A stretch of DNA of 64,000 nt from Phycisphaeraceae bacterium (GTDB taxonomy: Bacteria; Planctomycetota; Phycisphaerae; Phycisphaerales; Phycisphaeraceae), in the NCBI GenBank assembly GCA_029260715.1, contig JAJDCS010000043.1, forward strand, positions 1-64,000. The letters are read 5' to 3'. The notes beneath the pieces are model-generated. The model was not told where the DNA came from. It ran no database searches and saw nothing but the letters and a program-made list of their open reading frames with translations. Both the position numbers and the translations under genes were made by a program. Shown piece after piece: positions 17,794 through 26,475 of the stretch (position 1 is the stretch's first letter; the number at the start of each line of letters is the position of its first letter).

Positions 17794-19074
17794 TTACGGG
17801 TGGTCCGCTTGTCGCAGGTCCAGCTTGCGGACCAGCGGGCCGACGGTTAGGCCTTGGACGAGGATCGAGAAGACCACCACGCAGTACGTGACGGCGACGA
17901 TCAAGTCGCGCGCGGGTAGGGCGGTGCCGTTTACGATTTTGGGGATCGACAGGGCCAGCGCCACCGAGATGCCCCCGCGCAGGCCGCCCCAGGTGAGCAC
18001 CTTTACCGAGTGTGGGGTGAACTCTCGCCCGGCGAGGCGCAGTACGCCCATGGGCAGGCCCACGGCGAAGAGCCTGGCCGCCAGGACGATGGGGATCGCC
18101 AGCAGCCCGGCGAGCAGGTATTGCTCGGTGAAGCTGAGCACGATCATTTCCAACCCCATGAGCACGAACAGGACGGCGTTGAGGATTTCGTCTATGAGTT
18201 CCCAGAACGTGTCGAGGTGCTCTCGTGTGCGCGCGGACATGGCCAGGGCGCGCCCGTGGTTGCCGATCAGCAGGCCCGCCACGACCATGGCGATCGGGCC
18301 CGACAGGTGCAGGCGCGTGGCCAGGGCGTACCCGCCGGCGACCAGCGCCAGGGAGATTAAGACCTCGACCTGGTAGCTGTCGATGCTCTTGAGCATTTTG
18401 TAAGCGATTAGGCCTAGGGTCATGCCGAACAGCGCGCCGCCGACGGCTTCGGTGAGGAACAGGCGTGCCACGACAGCGGTGGACATGTGGTCGTGTTGCG
18501 GGTCGAGCCCGGCTAGGCCGAAGAAGACCAGGAACACGACCACGCCGATGCCGTCGTTGAAAAGCGACTCGCCGGCGATCTTGGTCTCCAGGCTCTTTGG
18601 CACGCCCAGCGTTTTGAGGATGCCCAACACCGCGATGGGGTCGGTCGGTGAGATCAGCGAGCCGAACAGCAGGCAGTAGATCAGCGGTGTTTCTAGCCCG
18701 ACGAGTCTGAAGGCCTGCCACATGAGGCCGCCGATCACGAATGTTGAGATCAGCACACCGCACGTGGCTAGCAGGGTGATGGTGAGTTTGCGGTCGGCCA
18801 GGTCGTTGATATTGACGTGTAACGCCCCGGCGAAGAGCAGGAACCCCAGCAAGCCGTGCATGACGGTTTCGTTGAAGTCTACGCTGGTCAGGAGTTCTTC
18901 CGCCCAGGTTTGGACGCCCGGCGCGACGGTGCCGGCGGCAATTAGCCCCAGGGAGACGACCAGGCCGATGAGCATGACGCCGATCGTGGTGGGCAGTTTG
19001 AGCCAGCGGTGGTTGGCGTAGCTGAACAGCGCGGCGAGCGTGATTAGCACAGCGATGATTTCGAGCAGGCCCAT
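17794..19074 (-). CDS. CPA1-type cation:proton antiporter
   Basis: This 426-residue integral membrane protein has about 11-12 hydrophobic helices. Its family motifs are FLLFAGALHVN, SPTDPIAVLGIL (which holds the ion-binding Asp region) and ESLFNDGIGVVVFLV with the essential acidic pair, as in NhaP/CPA1 sodium/proton antiporters. It exchanges monovalent cations for protons across the cytoplasmic membrane; ion specificity is not readable. It has no long cytoplasmic C-terminal regulatory domain. It precedes metK on the same strand. A long open frame overlapping it in another phase (to 19180) is Arg/Pro-rich and not coding. Confidence 0.88.
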   Translation of the reverse strand: MGLLEIIAVLITLAALFSYANHRWLKLPTTIGVMLIGLVVSLGLIAAGTVAPGVQTWAEELLTSVDFNETVMHGLLGFLLFAGALHVNINDLADRKLTITLLATCGVLISTFVIGGLMWQAFRLVGLETPLIYCLLFGSLISPTDPIAVLGILKTLGVPKSLETKIAGESLFNDGIGVVVFLVFFGLAGLDPQHDHMSTAVVARLFLTEAVGGALFGMTLGLIAYKMLKSIDSYQVEVLISLALVAGGYALATRLHLSGPIAMVVAGLLIGNHGRALAMSARTREHLDTFWELIDEILNAVLFVLMGLEMIVLSFTEQYLLAGLLAIPIVLAARLFAVGLPMGVLRLAGREFTPHSVKVLTWGGLRGGISVALALSIPKIVNGTALPARDLIVAVTYCVVVFSILVQGLTVGPLVRKLDLRQADHP

Positions 19075-19360
19075 GGGGCAAGATTAGACGGGGGGTGGGG
19101 CAAACACAACCCCTTGCTCTTCTGTGCGTTCGGGGTATGGCTTGGCCGAATGCGGGCCCCGTTTGAGATTGAAATTTCAAAGAATATCACCAAGCTGAGA
19201 TTGGCAGCGGAGGATGAAAAGGTGATTTTTATCTTGCTTTTTTAAGCACAACTGAGTAACATACTCTAAATAGGCTAACCTTTTCCGAAAAGGCCTTGCC
19301 TGGGCGGAGTTGAGAGAGAATCCGTTAGTTAAAAACAAAATTGAACAGGAGTGAGTGGGT
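19075..19360. other. AT-rich divergent promoter region
   Basis: These 286 bp between the antiporter gene and the haloperoxidase-like gene become AT-rich from about 19170 to 19350, in contrast to the surroundings. They should hold promoters for both. No convincing -35/-10 pair with normal spacing was found, and no gene. Confidence 0.45.
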
Positions 19361-21232
19361 ATGGTTCTACGCATCAAGCGGTACCGTTGTGTTTGGGTGC
19401 TAGTGGGAGGGATTGTGGGGACGCTGATTGGTGCCCCTAGTGCGGAAGCTCAAGTATCGACCGCCAGGCAGTGGGATGAATTGATGCTTGACGCGATCCG
19501 GGTGGACACGCCTCGCCCGACCGTGCACGCACGAAACTTGTTCCACACGTCCGTGGCGATGTACGACGCTTGGGCCGCGTACGACCCGACCGCCGTGGGG
19601 TATCTCAACCACGAATCGGCTAGCGCCGCGGACGTCGAAGCGGCCCGCAACGAGGCGATCAGCTTCGCGGCTTACCGTGTGCTGTCGTATCGGTTCGCCG
19701 GCTCGCCCGGGGCCGGGGCCTCGCTGATGTCGTTCGACAGCGCGATGGACACGCTGGGCTACGACCGGCTGTTCACCTCCACCGTGGGCAACTCACCAGC
19801 GGCGGTGGGCAACCGGATCGCTCAAACTATTCTTGATTACGGCACGACCGATGGCGCCGATGAAGCGGGCAACTACGCGGACACCACGGGGTATACCTCG
19901 GTCAACCCGACGCTGACCCCGACCGATACCGGCGCCACGCTGACGGACAAAAACCGCTGGCAGCCGTTGGTCGTCAACGGCAACACGCAAAAATTCCTCA
20001 CGCCGCACTGGGGCGACGTCAAGCCGTTCGCGCTCACACGAAACGACCCGGCTGATCTGTACCACGACCCGGGCGCGCCGCCGCAACTGGGTGGCCCCGA
20101 CGACGCGGAATTCAAAGAATCCATGGTGCGTGTGATCCAGTTCAGCAGTTGGCTGGACCCGGCGGATAACGCCATGATCGACGTCTCGCCTGGGGTGATT
20201 TTCAACAACACGCTTGGCACGAACGACGGCACGGGCCACGCGGTCAACCCCGAGACCGGCTTGTCTTACGCGTCGAACGAGGTGAACCGGGGCGACTACG
20301 GCCGCGTTTTGGCGGAGTTCTGGGCGGACGGCCCCAACTCCGAGACCCCGCCGGGCCACTGGAACGCGATTGCCAACGAGGTCGCCGACAACCCGCTGCT
20401 TGAGAAGCGTATCGGCGGTACGGGCCCGATTGTCAGCGACCTGGAGTGGGACGTGAAGACCTACTTCGCCCTTAATGGGGCGGTCCACGACGCGGCGATC
20501 ACCACGTGGGGTATTAAAGAGGCCTACGACTACGTGCGGCCGATCTCAGCGATCCGTTACATGGGTGGGTTGGGCCAGTCGTCGGACATGAACGGCGACT
20601 CTTACCACGCGGACGGCCTGCCGCTGGTGGCGGACCTCATTGAAATCATTACCGACGCGACCACAGCCATTGGTCAGCGCCACGAACACCTGGCAGGCCA
20701 AGAGGGCAAGGTCGCCATCCGCTCCTGGCGGGGCCACCCGGACGACCCCGACAATGATGTCGGCGGCGTGGACTGGATCCTCGCGGAAGACTGGCTGCCG
20801 TACCAAGCGGAGAACTTTGTCACCCCGCCGTTCGCGGCTTACACATCGGGTCACAGCACATTCAGCCGTTCCGCTGCCGAGGTCCTGGCAGCGATCACCG
20901 GCACGCCGTATTTCCCCGGCGGGCTGGGGGAATTCGAGATTGTCGCTGACGCCCTGAAATTTGAAGGCGGGCCTGATTCGTCCATCACGCTGGAGTGGGC
21001 TACTTACTTCGACGCGTCCGACGAAGCGGGCTTGTCGCGGCTGTACGGGGGCATTCACGTGGACGCCGACGACTTCTTGGGCCGCATCATCGGCTCGCAG
21101 ATCGGCATCGAGGCGTATGGTCTTGCTTCGGGTTACTTTGCGGGAGCGGTTACGGTGCCCGAGCCGGTGAGCCTGCACGCTCTGCTGGGCCTGGGCGGGG
21201 CAATGGCGACCCTTCGCCGTCGCCGCCGGTGA
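19361..21232 (+). CDS. Vanadium-dependent haloperoxidase-like PEP-CTERM protein
   Basis: This 623-residue secreted protein has a signal peptide ending near APSAEAQ. The body matches vanadium chloroperoxidase-like (PAP2 superfamily) proteins: DYVRPISAIRY supplies an anion-binding Arg, YTSGHSTFS contains the vanadate/phosphate-binding loop (His498), and SRLYGGIHVDADDFLG matches the ARLxxGxHWxxD motif with the axial His. Such enzymes oxidise halides with peroxide, or act as acid phosphatases. The C-terminus VPEPVSLHALLGLGG plus a short hydrophobic helix and RRRRR is a PEP-CTERM sorting signal for exosortase processing. AGGAG lies 9 nt before the ATG at 19361. It is followed by a strong terminator, so it is probably monocistronic. 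Confidence 0.82.
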   Translation: MVLRIKRYRCVWVLVGGIVGTLIGAPSAEAQVSTARQWDELMLDAIRVDTPRPTVHARNLFHTSVAMYDAWAAYDPTAVGYLNHESASAADVEAARNEAISFAAYRVLSYRFAGSPGAGASLMSFDSAMDTLGYDRLFTSTVGNSPAAVGNRIAQTILDYGTTDGADEAGNYADTTGYTSVNPTLTPTDTGATLTDKNRWQPLVVNGNTQKFLTPHWGDVKPFALTRNDPADLYHDPGAPPQLGGPDDAEFKESMVRVIQFSSWLDPADNAMIDVSPGVIFNNTLGTNDGTGHAVNPETGLSYASNEVNRGDYGRVLAEFWADGPNSETPPGHWNAIANEVADNPLLEKRIGGTGPIVSDLEWDVKTYFALNGAVHDAAITTWGIKEAYDYVRPISAIRYMGGLGQSSDMNGDSYHADGLPLVADLIEIITDATTAIGQRHEHLAGQEGKVAIRSWRGHPDDPDNDVGGVDWILAEDWLPYQAENFVTPPFAAYTSGHSTFSRSAAEVLAAITGTPYFPGGLGEFEIVADALKFEGGPDSSITLEWATYFDASDEAGLSRLYGGIHVDADDFLGRIIGSQIGIEAYGLASGYFAGAVTVPEPVSLHALLGLGGAMATLRRRRR

Positions 21233-21256
21233 GCGACCGGGACATTGAGAGGTTTG

Positions 21257-21294
21257 AACACGGACACGGGCGCACAAGTGTCCGTGTTTTTTTA
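21257..21294 (+). terminator. Rho-independent terminator after the haloperoxidase-like gene
   Basis: A perfect 10-bp stem (21258-21267 with 21278-21287) is followed directly by seven T. It lies 26 bp past the stop codon. Confidence 0.9.
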
Positions 21295-21403
21295 ACGGCG
21301 GGTGCCGGCTTAAGGAATGGCCGGCGCGCGTTGCATGTATTCCCCGATTGCCCCCGCAGTGCGTATACTGTCGATCCATCCACCAAGTGAAAGGCCAGCG
21401 GCG

Positions 21404-22825
21404 ATGAGCGACAGCGGTTACCGGATTGAAAAAGACTCGATGGGCGAGATGCGTGTGCCCGACTGGGCGTTGTGGGGGGCCAGCACGCAGCGCGCTGTTG
21501 AGAATTTCCCCATCAGCGGGCGGGGCGTGCCGGCGGAGGTGGTGCACGCGTTCGGGCATCTCAAGGCCGCGTGCGCGAAGGTGAATAAGGACTTGGGCAA
21601 GCTGCCCCCGGAATTGGCCAAAGCGATTATTGACGCGGCGGACCAGGTCGCCGCCGGTCAGCACGACAAGCATTTTGTGGTGGACGTATTCCAGACGGGG
21701 TCCGGCACCAGTTCGAACATGAACGCCAACGAGGTGATCGCCAACTTGGCCAACGCGGAGCTTGGGTTCGGCGCCGGTGCCAAGGGGCAGCAAGGGGCGG
21801 TCCACCCGAATGACCACGTGAACATGGGTCAGTCGTCGAACGACACTTTCCCGACGGCGATCCACGTGGCGGCGGCGGTGGCGATTCAGAATAATCTGCT
21901 GGCGGCGCTGAAGCGGCTACACAAAGAATTAGACGCCAAAGCCCAACAGTGGGACAGCGTGATCAAAATCGGGCGCACGCACCTGATGGACGCCACGCCG
22001 ATCCGCGTGGGGCAGGTGTTTAGCGGTTACGCATCGCAAGCGGGGCACGCGATCGACCGGGCGGCGCGCGCGGTCGAGGCGCTGGGCGAGTTAGCGATCG
22101 GCGGGACGGCTGTGGGCACGGGCATCAACACGCACACGGAGTTCGGCGGTCGCGTGGCGGCGGAGCTGGCGACGCGCACGGGCGTGGGGTTTAAGGAAGC
22201 CGTCAACCACCCCGAGGCGCAGGCTGCCAAAGACGGGTTTGTCGAGGCATCGGGGCAACTCAAGACAATCGCGGTGTCGCTATCGAAGATCGCCAACGAC
22301 ATCCGCTGGCTGGGGTCGGGGCCGCGGTGCGGGTTGTTTGAGCTGATGCTGCCGGCGATCCAGCCGGGGTCGTCGATCATGCCGGGGAAGGTGAACCCGG
22401 TGATCTGTGAGTCGGTGGTGCAGGTGGCGGCACGGGTGATCGCCAACGACGCGGCGGTGACGTACGGCGGGTTCGGGGGTGTGGGGTCGATCCTTGAGCT
22501 GAACGTGGCGATGCCCGTGATGGCCGACGCGATGATGGAGTCGATCAAGCTGCTGGCCAACGCATCCAGCGTGTTCGTGGACAAGCTGCTCAAGGGGCTT
22601 GAGGTGAACGCCCAGCGGTGTGAGCAGTTGATCGACCAGTCGCTGATGATGTGTACCTCGCTGGCGCCGGTGATCGGGTACGACAACGCGGCGAAGCTCG
22701 CCAAGCAGGCGTTTAAAGAGGGCAAAACCATCCGCGAATTGGCCCGCGAGCAAAACTTGCTTGACGACGCTAAACTAGACGAGTTGTTGGACCCGGCGGG
22801 CATGACCCGGCCGGGAGAGGCGTAG
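21404..22825 (+). CDS. fumC: Class II fumarate hydratase
   Basis: This enzyme reversibly hydrates fumarate to L-malate in the TCA cycle. The 473 residues contain TGSGTSSNMNANEVIAN, HPNDHVNMGQSSNDTFPTA (substrate binding) and the superfamily signature GSSIMPGKVNPV with the catalytic Ser loop. The HPNDHVN context favours fumarase over the related aspartate ammonia-lyase. The ATG at 21404 is preferred to an upstream in-frame start because homologous sequence begins there; AAGG is about 10 nt upstream. The gene ends before a 238-bp gap that precedes korA. Confidence 0.92.
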   Translation: MSDSGYRIEKDSMGEMRVPDWALWGASTQRAVENFPISGRGVPAEVVHAFGHLKAACAKVNKDLGKLPPELAKAIIDAADQVAAGQHDKHFVVDVFQTGSGTSSNMNANEVIANLANAELGFGAGAKGQQGAVHPNDHVNMGQSSNDTFPTAIHVAAAVAIQNNLLAALKRLHKELDAKAQQWDSVIKIGRTHLMDATPIRVGQVFSGYASQAGHAIDRAARAVEALGELAIGGTAVGTGINTHTEFGGRVAAELATRTGVGFKEAVNHPEAQAAKDGFVEASGQLKTIAVSLSKIANDIRWLGSGPRCGLFELMLPAIQPGSSIMPGKVNPVICESVVQVAARVIANDAAVTYGGFGGVGSILELNVAMPVMADAMMESIKLLANASSVFVDKLLKGLEVNAQRCEQLIDQSLMMCTSLAPVIGYDNAAKLAKQAFKEGKTIRELAREQNLLDDAKLDELLDPAGMTRPGEA

Positions 22826-23063
22826 CGGTTTATAGGAGGTGGGGGGTCTAATAATACCCTAATCGATGGATCATAAGGTGGGCTATGCGGTTGCGAGAGG
22901 GCGGGTGGTATTTCAATAGATTTTGGATGATCCAACCGATAGCAATAACGAGGGATACCTACACCGCCGGCGGGGCCAAACGCTTCGTACTGGATTACAC
23001 GGTGGTGGTGAATAAAATGGTTCTATATAGAGAGTTTTTCTTAAAACAAAGGAGCGTGCTGTA

Positions 23064-25004
23064 ATGGCCGCGGGTTCCGTAGAAGCGAAGGGGAAAGCCC
23101 CACTTAAAGACGTTACATCGGCGGTGGTGAGGTTCGCGGGCGACTCTGGCGACGGCATGCAGCTAGCCGGGACGCAGTTCACCGACACCTCCGCTGTGGT
23201 TGGTAATGACGTGGCGACGCTGCCCGACTTCCCCGCTGAGATCCGCGCCCCAGCGGGCACGGTCGCGGGCGTGTCGGGGTTCCAGATCAACTTCGCCGCC
23301 ACGAACATCCACACCCCAGGCGACGTGGTCAACGCGCTGATCGCGATGAACCCCGCCGCGTTCAAAGCCCACATCGACGACGTGGAGCAGGGCGGCATCG
23401 TCGTGGTCAACGACTCGGAGTTTGAGAAAGTCAACCTCCGCAAAGCCGGCTACAAGGAAGGCTACAACCCGCTCGACGACGAGCAGATCAACCAGAAGTA
23501 CAAGATCTACCGCGTGCCGATCACCCGGCTGAACGAAGAGGCGCTGGCTGAGACGGGCATGGGCGCGAAGGACATCGGCCGGTGCAAGAACATGTTCGCG
23601 CTGGGGCTGATCTACTGGATGTACGACCGGCCGCTCGACACGACGATCGGCTATCTTGAAGACTACTTCGGCAAGAAAAAGAAGAAGCCGGAGGTCGCGG
23701 CGGCGAACGTCAAAGCCCTCAAGAGCGGTTTTTACTTCGGCGAGACAGCCGAGATGTTCCCCGTTCGGTACCACGTGGCCAAGGCGCCGATCTCGCCGGG
23801 CACGTACCGGAAGATCACGGGCAACGAGGCGCTGGCCATGGGACTGGTCACCGGGGCGAAGCTGGCTGAGAAGACGCTGATCTATTGTTCGTACCCGATC
23901 ACACCGGCCAGCGACATCCTGCACAACCTGGCGGCCATGCGCAACCTGGGCGTGAAGACGTTCCAGGCTGAGGACGAGATCGCCGCGGTGTGCTCGGCGA
24001 TCGGCGCGTCGTTCGGCGGGCAGTTGGGCGTCACGGGCACGTCCGGGCCGGGGCTGGCGCTTAAGAGCGAGGCGCTTGGGCTCGCGGTAATCACCGAATT
24101 GCCGATGATTGTCGTGAACGTTCAGCGTGGCGGGCCTTCGACGGGGCTACCGACCAAGACCGAGCAGTCGGACCTGCTCCAAGCGATGTACGGGCGCAAC
24201 GGGGATTGCCCGATCGTGGTGCTGGCGCCCAAGTCGCCGGCTGATTGCTTCGACATCGCGATCGAGGCGGTGCGTATCGCGTTTAGGCACATGCTGCCGG
24301 TGGTAATCCTCTCCGACGGGTACTTGGCCAATGGCGCTGAGCCGTGGCCGATCCCCGACCCTACCTCCTTTGACAAGATCGAGATTCCCGCACCGCCCTC
24401 GCCCGAGTCGTTCCACGCTTACAGTCGCGACGAAAATCTATCGCGTCCGTGGGCGGCGCCGGGGATGGCTGGGCTGGAGCACCGCATCGGCGGGTTGGAG
24501 AAGCAGAACCTAACGGGCAACGTCAGCTACGACCCTGAGAACCACCAGGAAATGACCGACCTGCGTCACGCGAAGATCGACAAGGTCGGCGAGTTCATCC
24601 CGGCTCTTGAGCCATACGGAAGTCCCAGCGGCGATCTTTTGGTGCTGGGCTGGGGCGGGACGTATGGGTCGATACTGACGGCGGTGGACCACGCCCGTCA
24701 AGAAGGGCACAAAGTGTCGGCGGCGCACCTGCGGTACCTCAACCCGTTGCCGAAGAATCTGGGCGAGGTTTTGGGGCGGTTTAAGAAAGTGCTTATCCCC
24801 GAACTGAACGTCGGGCAACTACGGTTGCTGATCCGCGGTAAGTTCCTGATCGACGCGCGTGGGCTTAATAAAGTTCAGGGCAAGCCGTTCCTGATCGAGG
24901 AAATCGAGCAGGCGATTACGCTGATGCTCGACGGCACGTGGGGGCCGAGCGAGTCGTTGACACCGCGTCATCACCAGGTGAGTTCTGAGAGTTGGGGGGG
25001 GTAA
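23064..25004 (+). CDS. korA: 2-oxoglutarate/2-oxoacid:ferredoxin oxidoreductase, alpha (gamma-alpha fused) subunit
   Basis: This 646-residue subunit has an N-terminal gamma-type domain (VVRFAGDSGDGMQLAGTQF, residues about 20-210) fused to an alpha/pyrimidine-type domain (ITGNEALAMGLVTGAKLAEK, CSYPITPASDILH, VTGTSGPGLALKSEALGLA, VQRGGPSTGLPTKTEQSD). This is the KorA layout. With KorB it performs the CoA- and ferredoxin-dependent oxidative decarboxylation of a 2-oxoacid, most likely 2-oxoglutarate, or the reverse reaction. A GGAG site precedes the ATG. korB follows 79 bp downstream, and the two are presumably cotranscribed. Confidence 0.92.
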   Translation: MAAGSVEAKGKAPLKDVTSAVVRFAGDSGDGMQLAGTQFTDTSAVVGNDVATLPDFPAEIRAPAGTVAGVSGFQINFAATNIHTPGDVVNALIAMNPAAFKAHIDDVEQGGIVVVNDSEFEKVNLRKAGYKEGYNPLDDEQINQKYKIYRVPITRLNEEALAETGMGAKDIGRCKNMFALGLIYWMYDRPLDTTIGYLEDYFGKKKKKPEVAAANVKALKSGFYFGETAEMFPVRYHVAKAPISPGTYRKITGNEALAMGLVTGAKLAEKTLIYCSYPITPASDILHNLAAMRNLGVKTFQAEDEIAAVCSAIGASFGGQLGVTGTSGPGLALKSEALGLAVITELPMIVVNVQRGGPSTGLPTKTEQSDLLQAMYGRNGDCPIVVLAPKSPADCFDIAIEAVRIAFRHMLPVVILSDGYLANGAEPWPIPDPTSFDKIEIPAPPSPESFHAYSRDENLSRPWAAPGMAGLEHRIGGLEKQNLTGNVSYDPENHQEMTDLRHAKIDKVGEFIPALEPYGSPSGDLLVLGWGGTYGSILTAVDHARQEGHKVSAAHLRYLNPLPKNLGEVLGRFKKVLIPELNVGQLRLLIRGKFLIDARGLNKVQGKPFLIEEIEQAITLMLDGTWGPSESLTPRHHQVSSESWGG

Positions 25005-25083
25005 AAGCGCGACACACGCGGGAGTGTAAGGAGAGCGGGGAGATCGATACACGCCGTTACTTTTAGTTTAAAGATTGAATGCC

Positions 25084-26115
25084 ATGACAACAGCTACCAC
25101 CAACCTCGACGTGCCGGTACTCACAGCCAAGGATTTCGCGTCCGACCAGGACGTGCGGTGGTGCCCCGGCTGCGGCGATTACGCCATTTTGAACCAGGTC
25201 CGCAAGGTTGTCGCCAAGATGGGCAACCGGAAGGAAAACACGGTGTTCGTGTCGGGGATCGGCTGTTCAAGTCGGTTCCCTTATTACATGGACACCTACG
25301 GGTTTCACTCCATCCACGGGCGGGCGCCGGGGATCGCCACGGGGATCAAGCTTGCCAACCCTGAGTTGGACGTGTGGATCGTCACGGGCGATGGCGACGG
25401 GCTTAGCATCGGCGGCAACCACCTGATGCACGTGCTGCGTCGGAACGTGAACGTGCACATCCTGCTATTCAACAACCGGATTTATGGCTTGACGAAGGGG
25501 CAGTACTCGCCGACCAGCGAGGAGGGCAAGAAGACCAAGTCCAGCCCGATGGGTTCGATCGATATGCCGCTAAGCCCGCTGAGCATCGCGATCGCGTCCG
25601 AGGCCAGCTTTGTGGCCAGGGCGATCGACGTGGACAAGAACCTCGCCGGCGTGCTTGAGCGTGCCGGCAAGCACGAGGGCTCGGCCATCGTTGAGATTTA
25701 TCAGGATTGCAATATTTTCAACCACAAAGCCTTCGACTACGCCACCGCCAAAGACGCCAAGCTCGACAACATCCTTTACCTCGAACACGGCAAGCCGTTG
25801 GTCTTCGGTAAGGACAATCAGAAGGGCATCACGCTCGACCGCACGCGCAAGCCCAAGGTCGTCACGCTGGGCGAGGATGGCGTGACCGAAGACGACCTTC
25901 TGGTCCACGACGAGGGCGACGAAAGCTTGGCGTTCCTGCTTAGCAGGCTGACCTACCCCGACTTCCCCGAGCCCATGGGCGTGTTCTACCGCGTTGAAGA
26001 CGACTGCTACGAAAACCTGCTTGAAAAGCAGGTCGAAGACGCGGTGAAGGCGAAGGGGCCGGGCAACCTCGCCGACCTCTACAGCGCTGGGGATACGTAC
26101 ACGGTCAAAGATTGA
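25084..26115 (+). CDS. korB: 2-oxoglutarate/2-oxoacid:ferredoxin oxidoreductase, beta subunit
   Basis: This 343-residue TPP-binding subunit contains WCPGCGDYAILN near the N-terminus (Cys residues of the beta subunit), GIGCSSRFPYYMDTYGFHSIHGRAPG (split over the family's core), and the TPP/Mg motif GDGDGLSIGGNH followed by LLFNNRIYGLTKGQYSPTS. It partners KorA, whose gene lies directly upstream. The ATG at 25084 fits the family; an upstream TTG adds three residues only. No separate ferredoxin-type delta subunit is encoded nearby, as expected for the two-subunit Kor type. Confidence 0.92.
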   Translation: MTTATTNLDVPVLTAKDFASDQDVRWCPGCGDYAILNQVRKVVAKMGNRKENTVFVSGIGCSSRFPYYMDTYGFHSIHGRAPGIATGIKLANPELDVWIVTGDGDGLSIGGNHLMHVLRRNVNVHILLFNNRIYGLTKGQYSPTSEEGKKTKSSPMGSIDMPLSPLSIAIASEASFVARAIDVDKNLAGVLERAGKHEGSAIVEIYQDCNIFNHKAFDYATAKDAKLDNILYLEHGKPLVFGKDNQKGITLDRTRKPKVVTLGEDGVTEDDLLVHDEGDESLAFLLSRLTYPDFPEPMGVFYRVEDDCYENLLEKQVEDAVKAKGPGNLADLYSAGDTYTVKD

Positions 26116-26268
26116 GCGGCGAGGGTTCTCCTACTCTCCTATTTAAACTGATTATGTGATCGCCGGTGCGTTGGCGAGTGCGTTAATCGCACGGCTAACC
26201 AGCAGCCTACGCTACCGCTTCAGACCGATCTCAATACGCATTAATGCCCAAGCCTTGAAATAAAATAC

Positions 26269-26296
26269 TTGTAAGAATTTCGCTTGGCGTTATACT
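26269..26296 (+). promoter_or_regulatory. Putative sigma-70 promoter
   Basis: TTGTAA (26269-26274), a 16-bp spacer and TATACT (26291-26296) form a good housekeeping-type promoter. It would start transcription near 26303, leaving a leader of about 170 nt before the DNRLRE PEP-CTERM gene. Confidence 0.5.
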
Positions 26297-26418
26297 CACA
26301 ACTATTGGATGGGTGACAGGCCGTTAACGCGGCAACGGATTTTTGAGGAGCCGGAAGAATTGCATGCGGGGTATGGAGTAAGGCAACCCACTCAATTCAG
26401 GTTAGTCATACAAATGGA

Positions 26419-26434
26419 GGCGTAGCGCTACGCC
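26419..26434. promoter_or_regulatory. Perfect 16-bp palindrome in the leader
   Basis: GGCGTAGCGCTACGCC is fully self-complementary and lies 41 bp before the start codon, just upstream of the ribosome-binding site. It could be an operator or a leader hairpin. Confidence 0.45.
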
Positions 26435-26475
26435 GCTGGAGGCAAACCCTTTTGAGACTTATTAAGGAGATCAAC

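Larger units (their letters stand above)
26116..26475 (+). other. Long intergenic/leader region upstream of the DNRLRE PEP-CTERM gene
   Basis: These 360 bp contain no gene. They hold a plausible sigma-70 promoter (26269-26296), a leader of about 170 nt with several short inverted repeats (for example CCGTT/AACGG near 26321-26338), and a perfect 16-bp palindrome at 26419-26434. AAGGAG lies at 26464-26469, 6 nt before the start codon. Confidence 0.55.

Noticed and set aside
17708-19180. Long open minus-strand frame (about 490 codons) overlapping the antiporter gene
   Set aside because: It is Arg/Pro/His-rich, a typical shadow of a GC-rich gene in another phase. The antiporter frame shows clear family motifs and membrane helices.
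20546-21865. Long minus-strand frame (about 439 codons) antisense to the haloperoxidase-like and fumarase genes
   Set aside because: Its composition is Arg/Val/His-rich, with no family resemblance. It crosses a strong terminator on the other strand.
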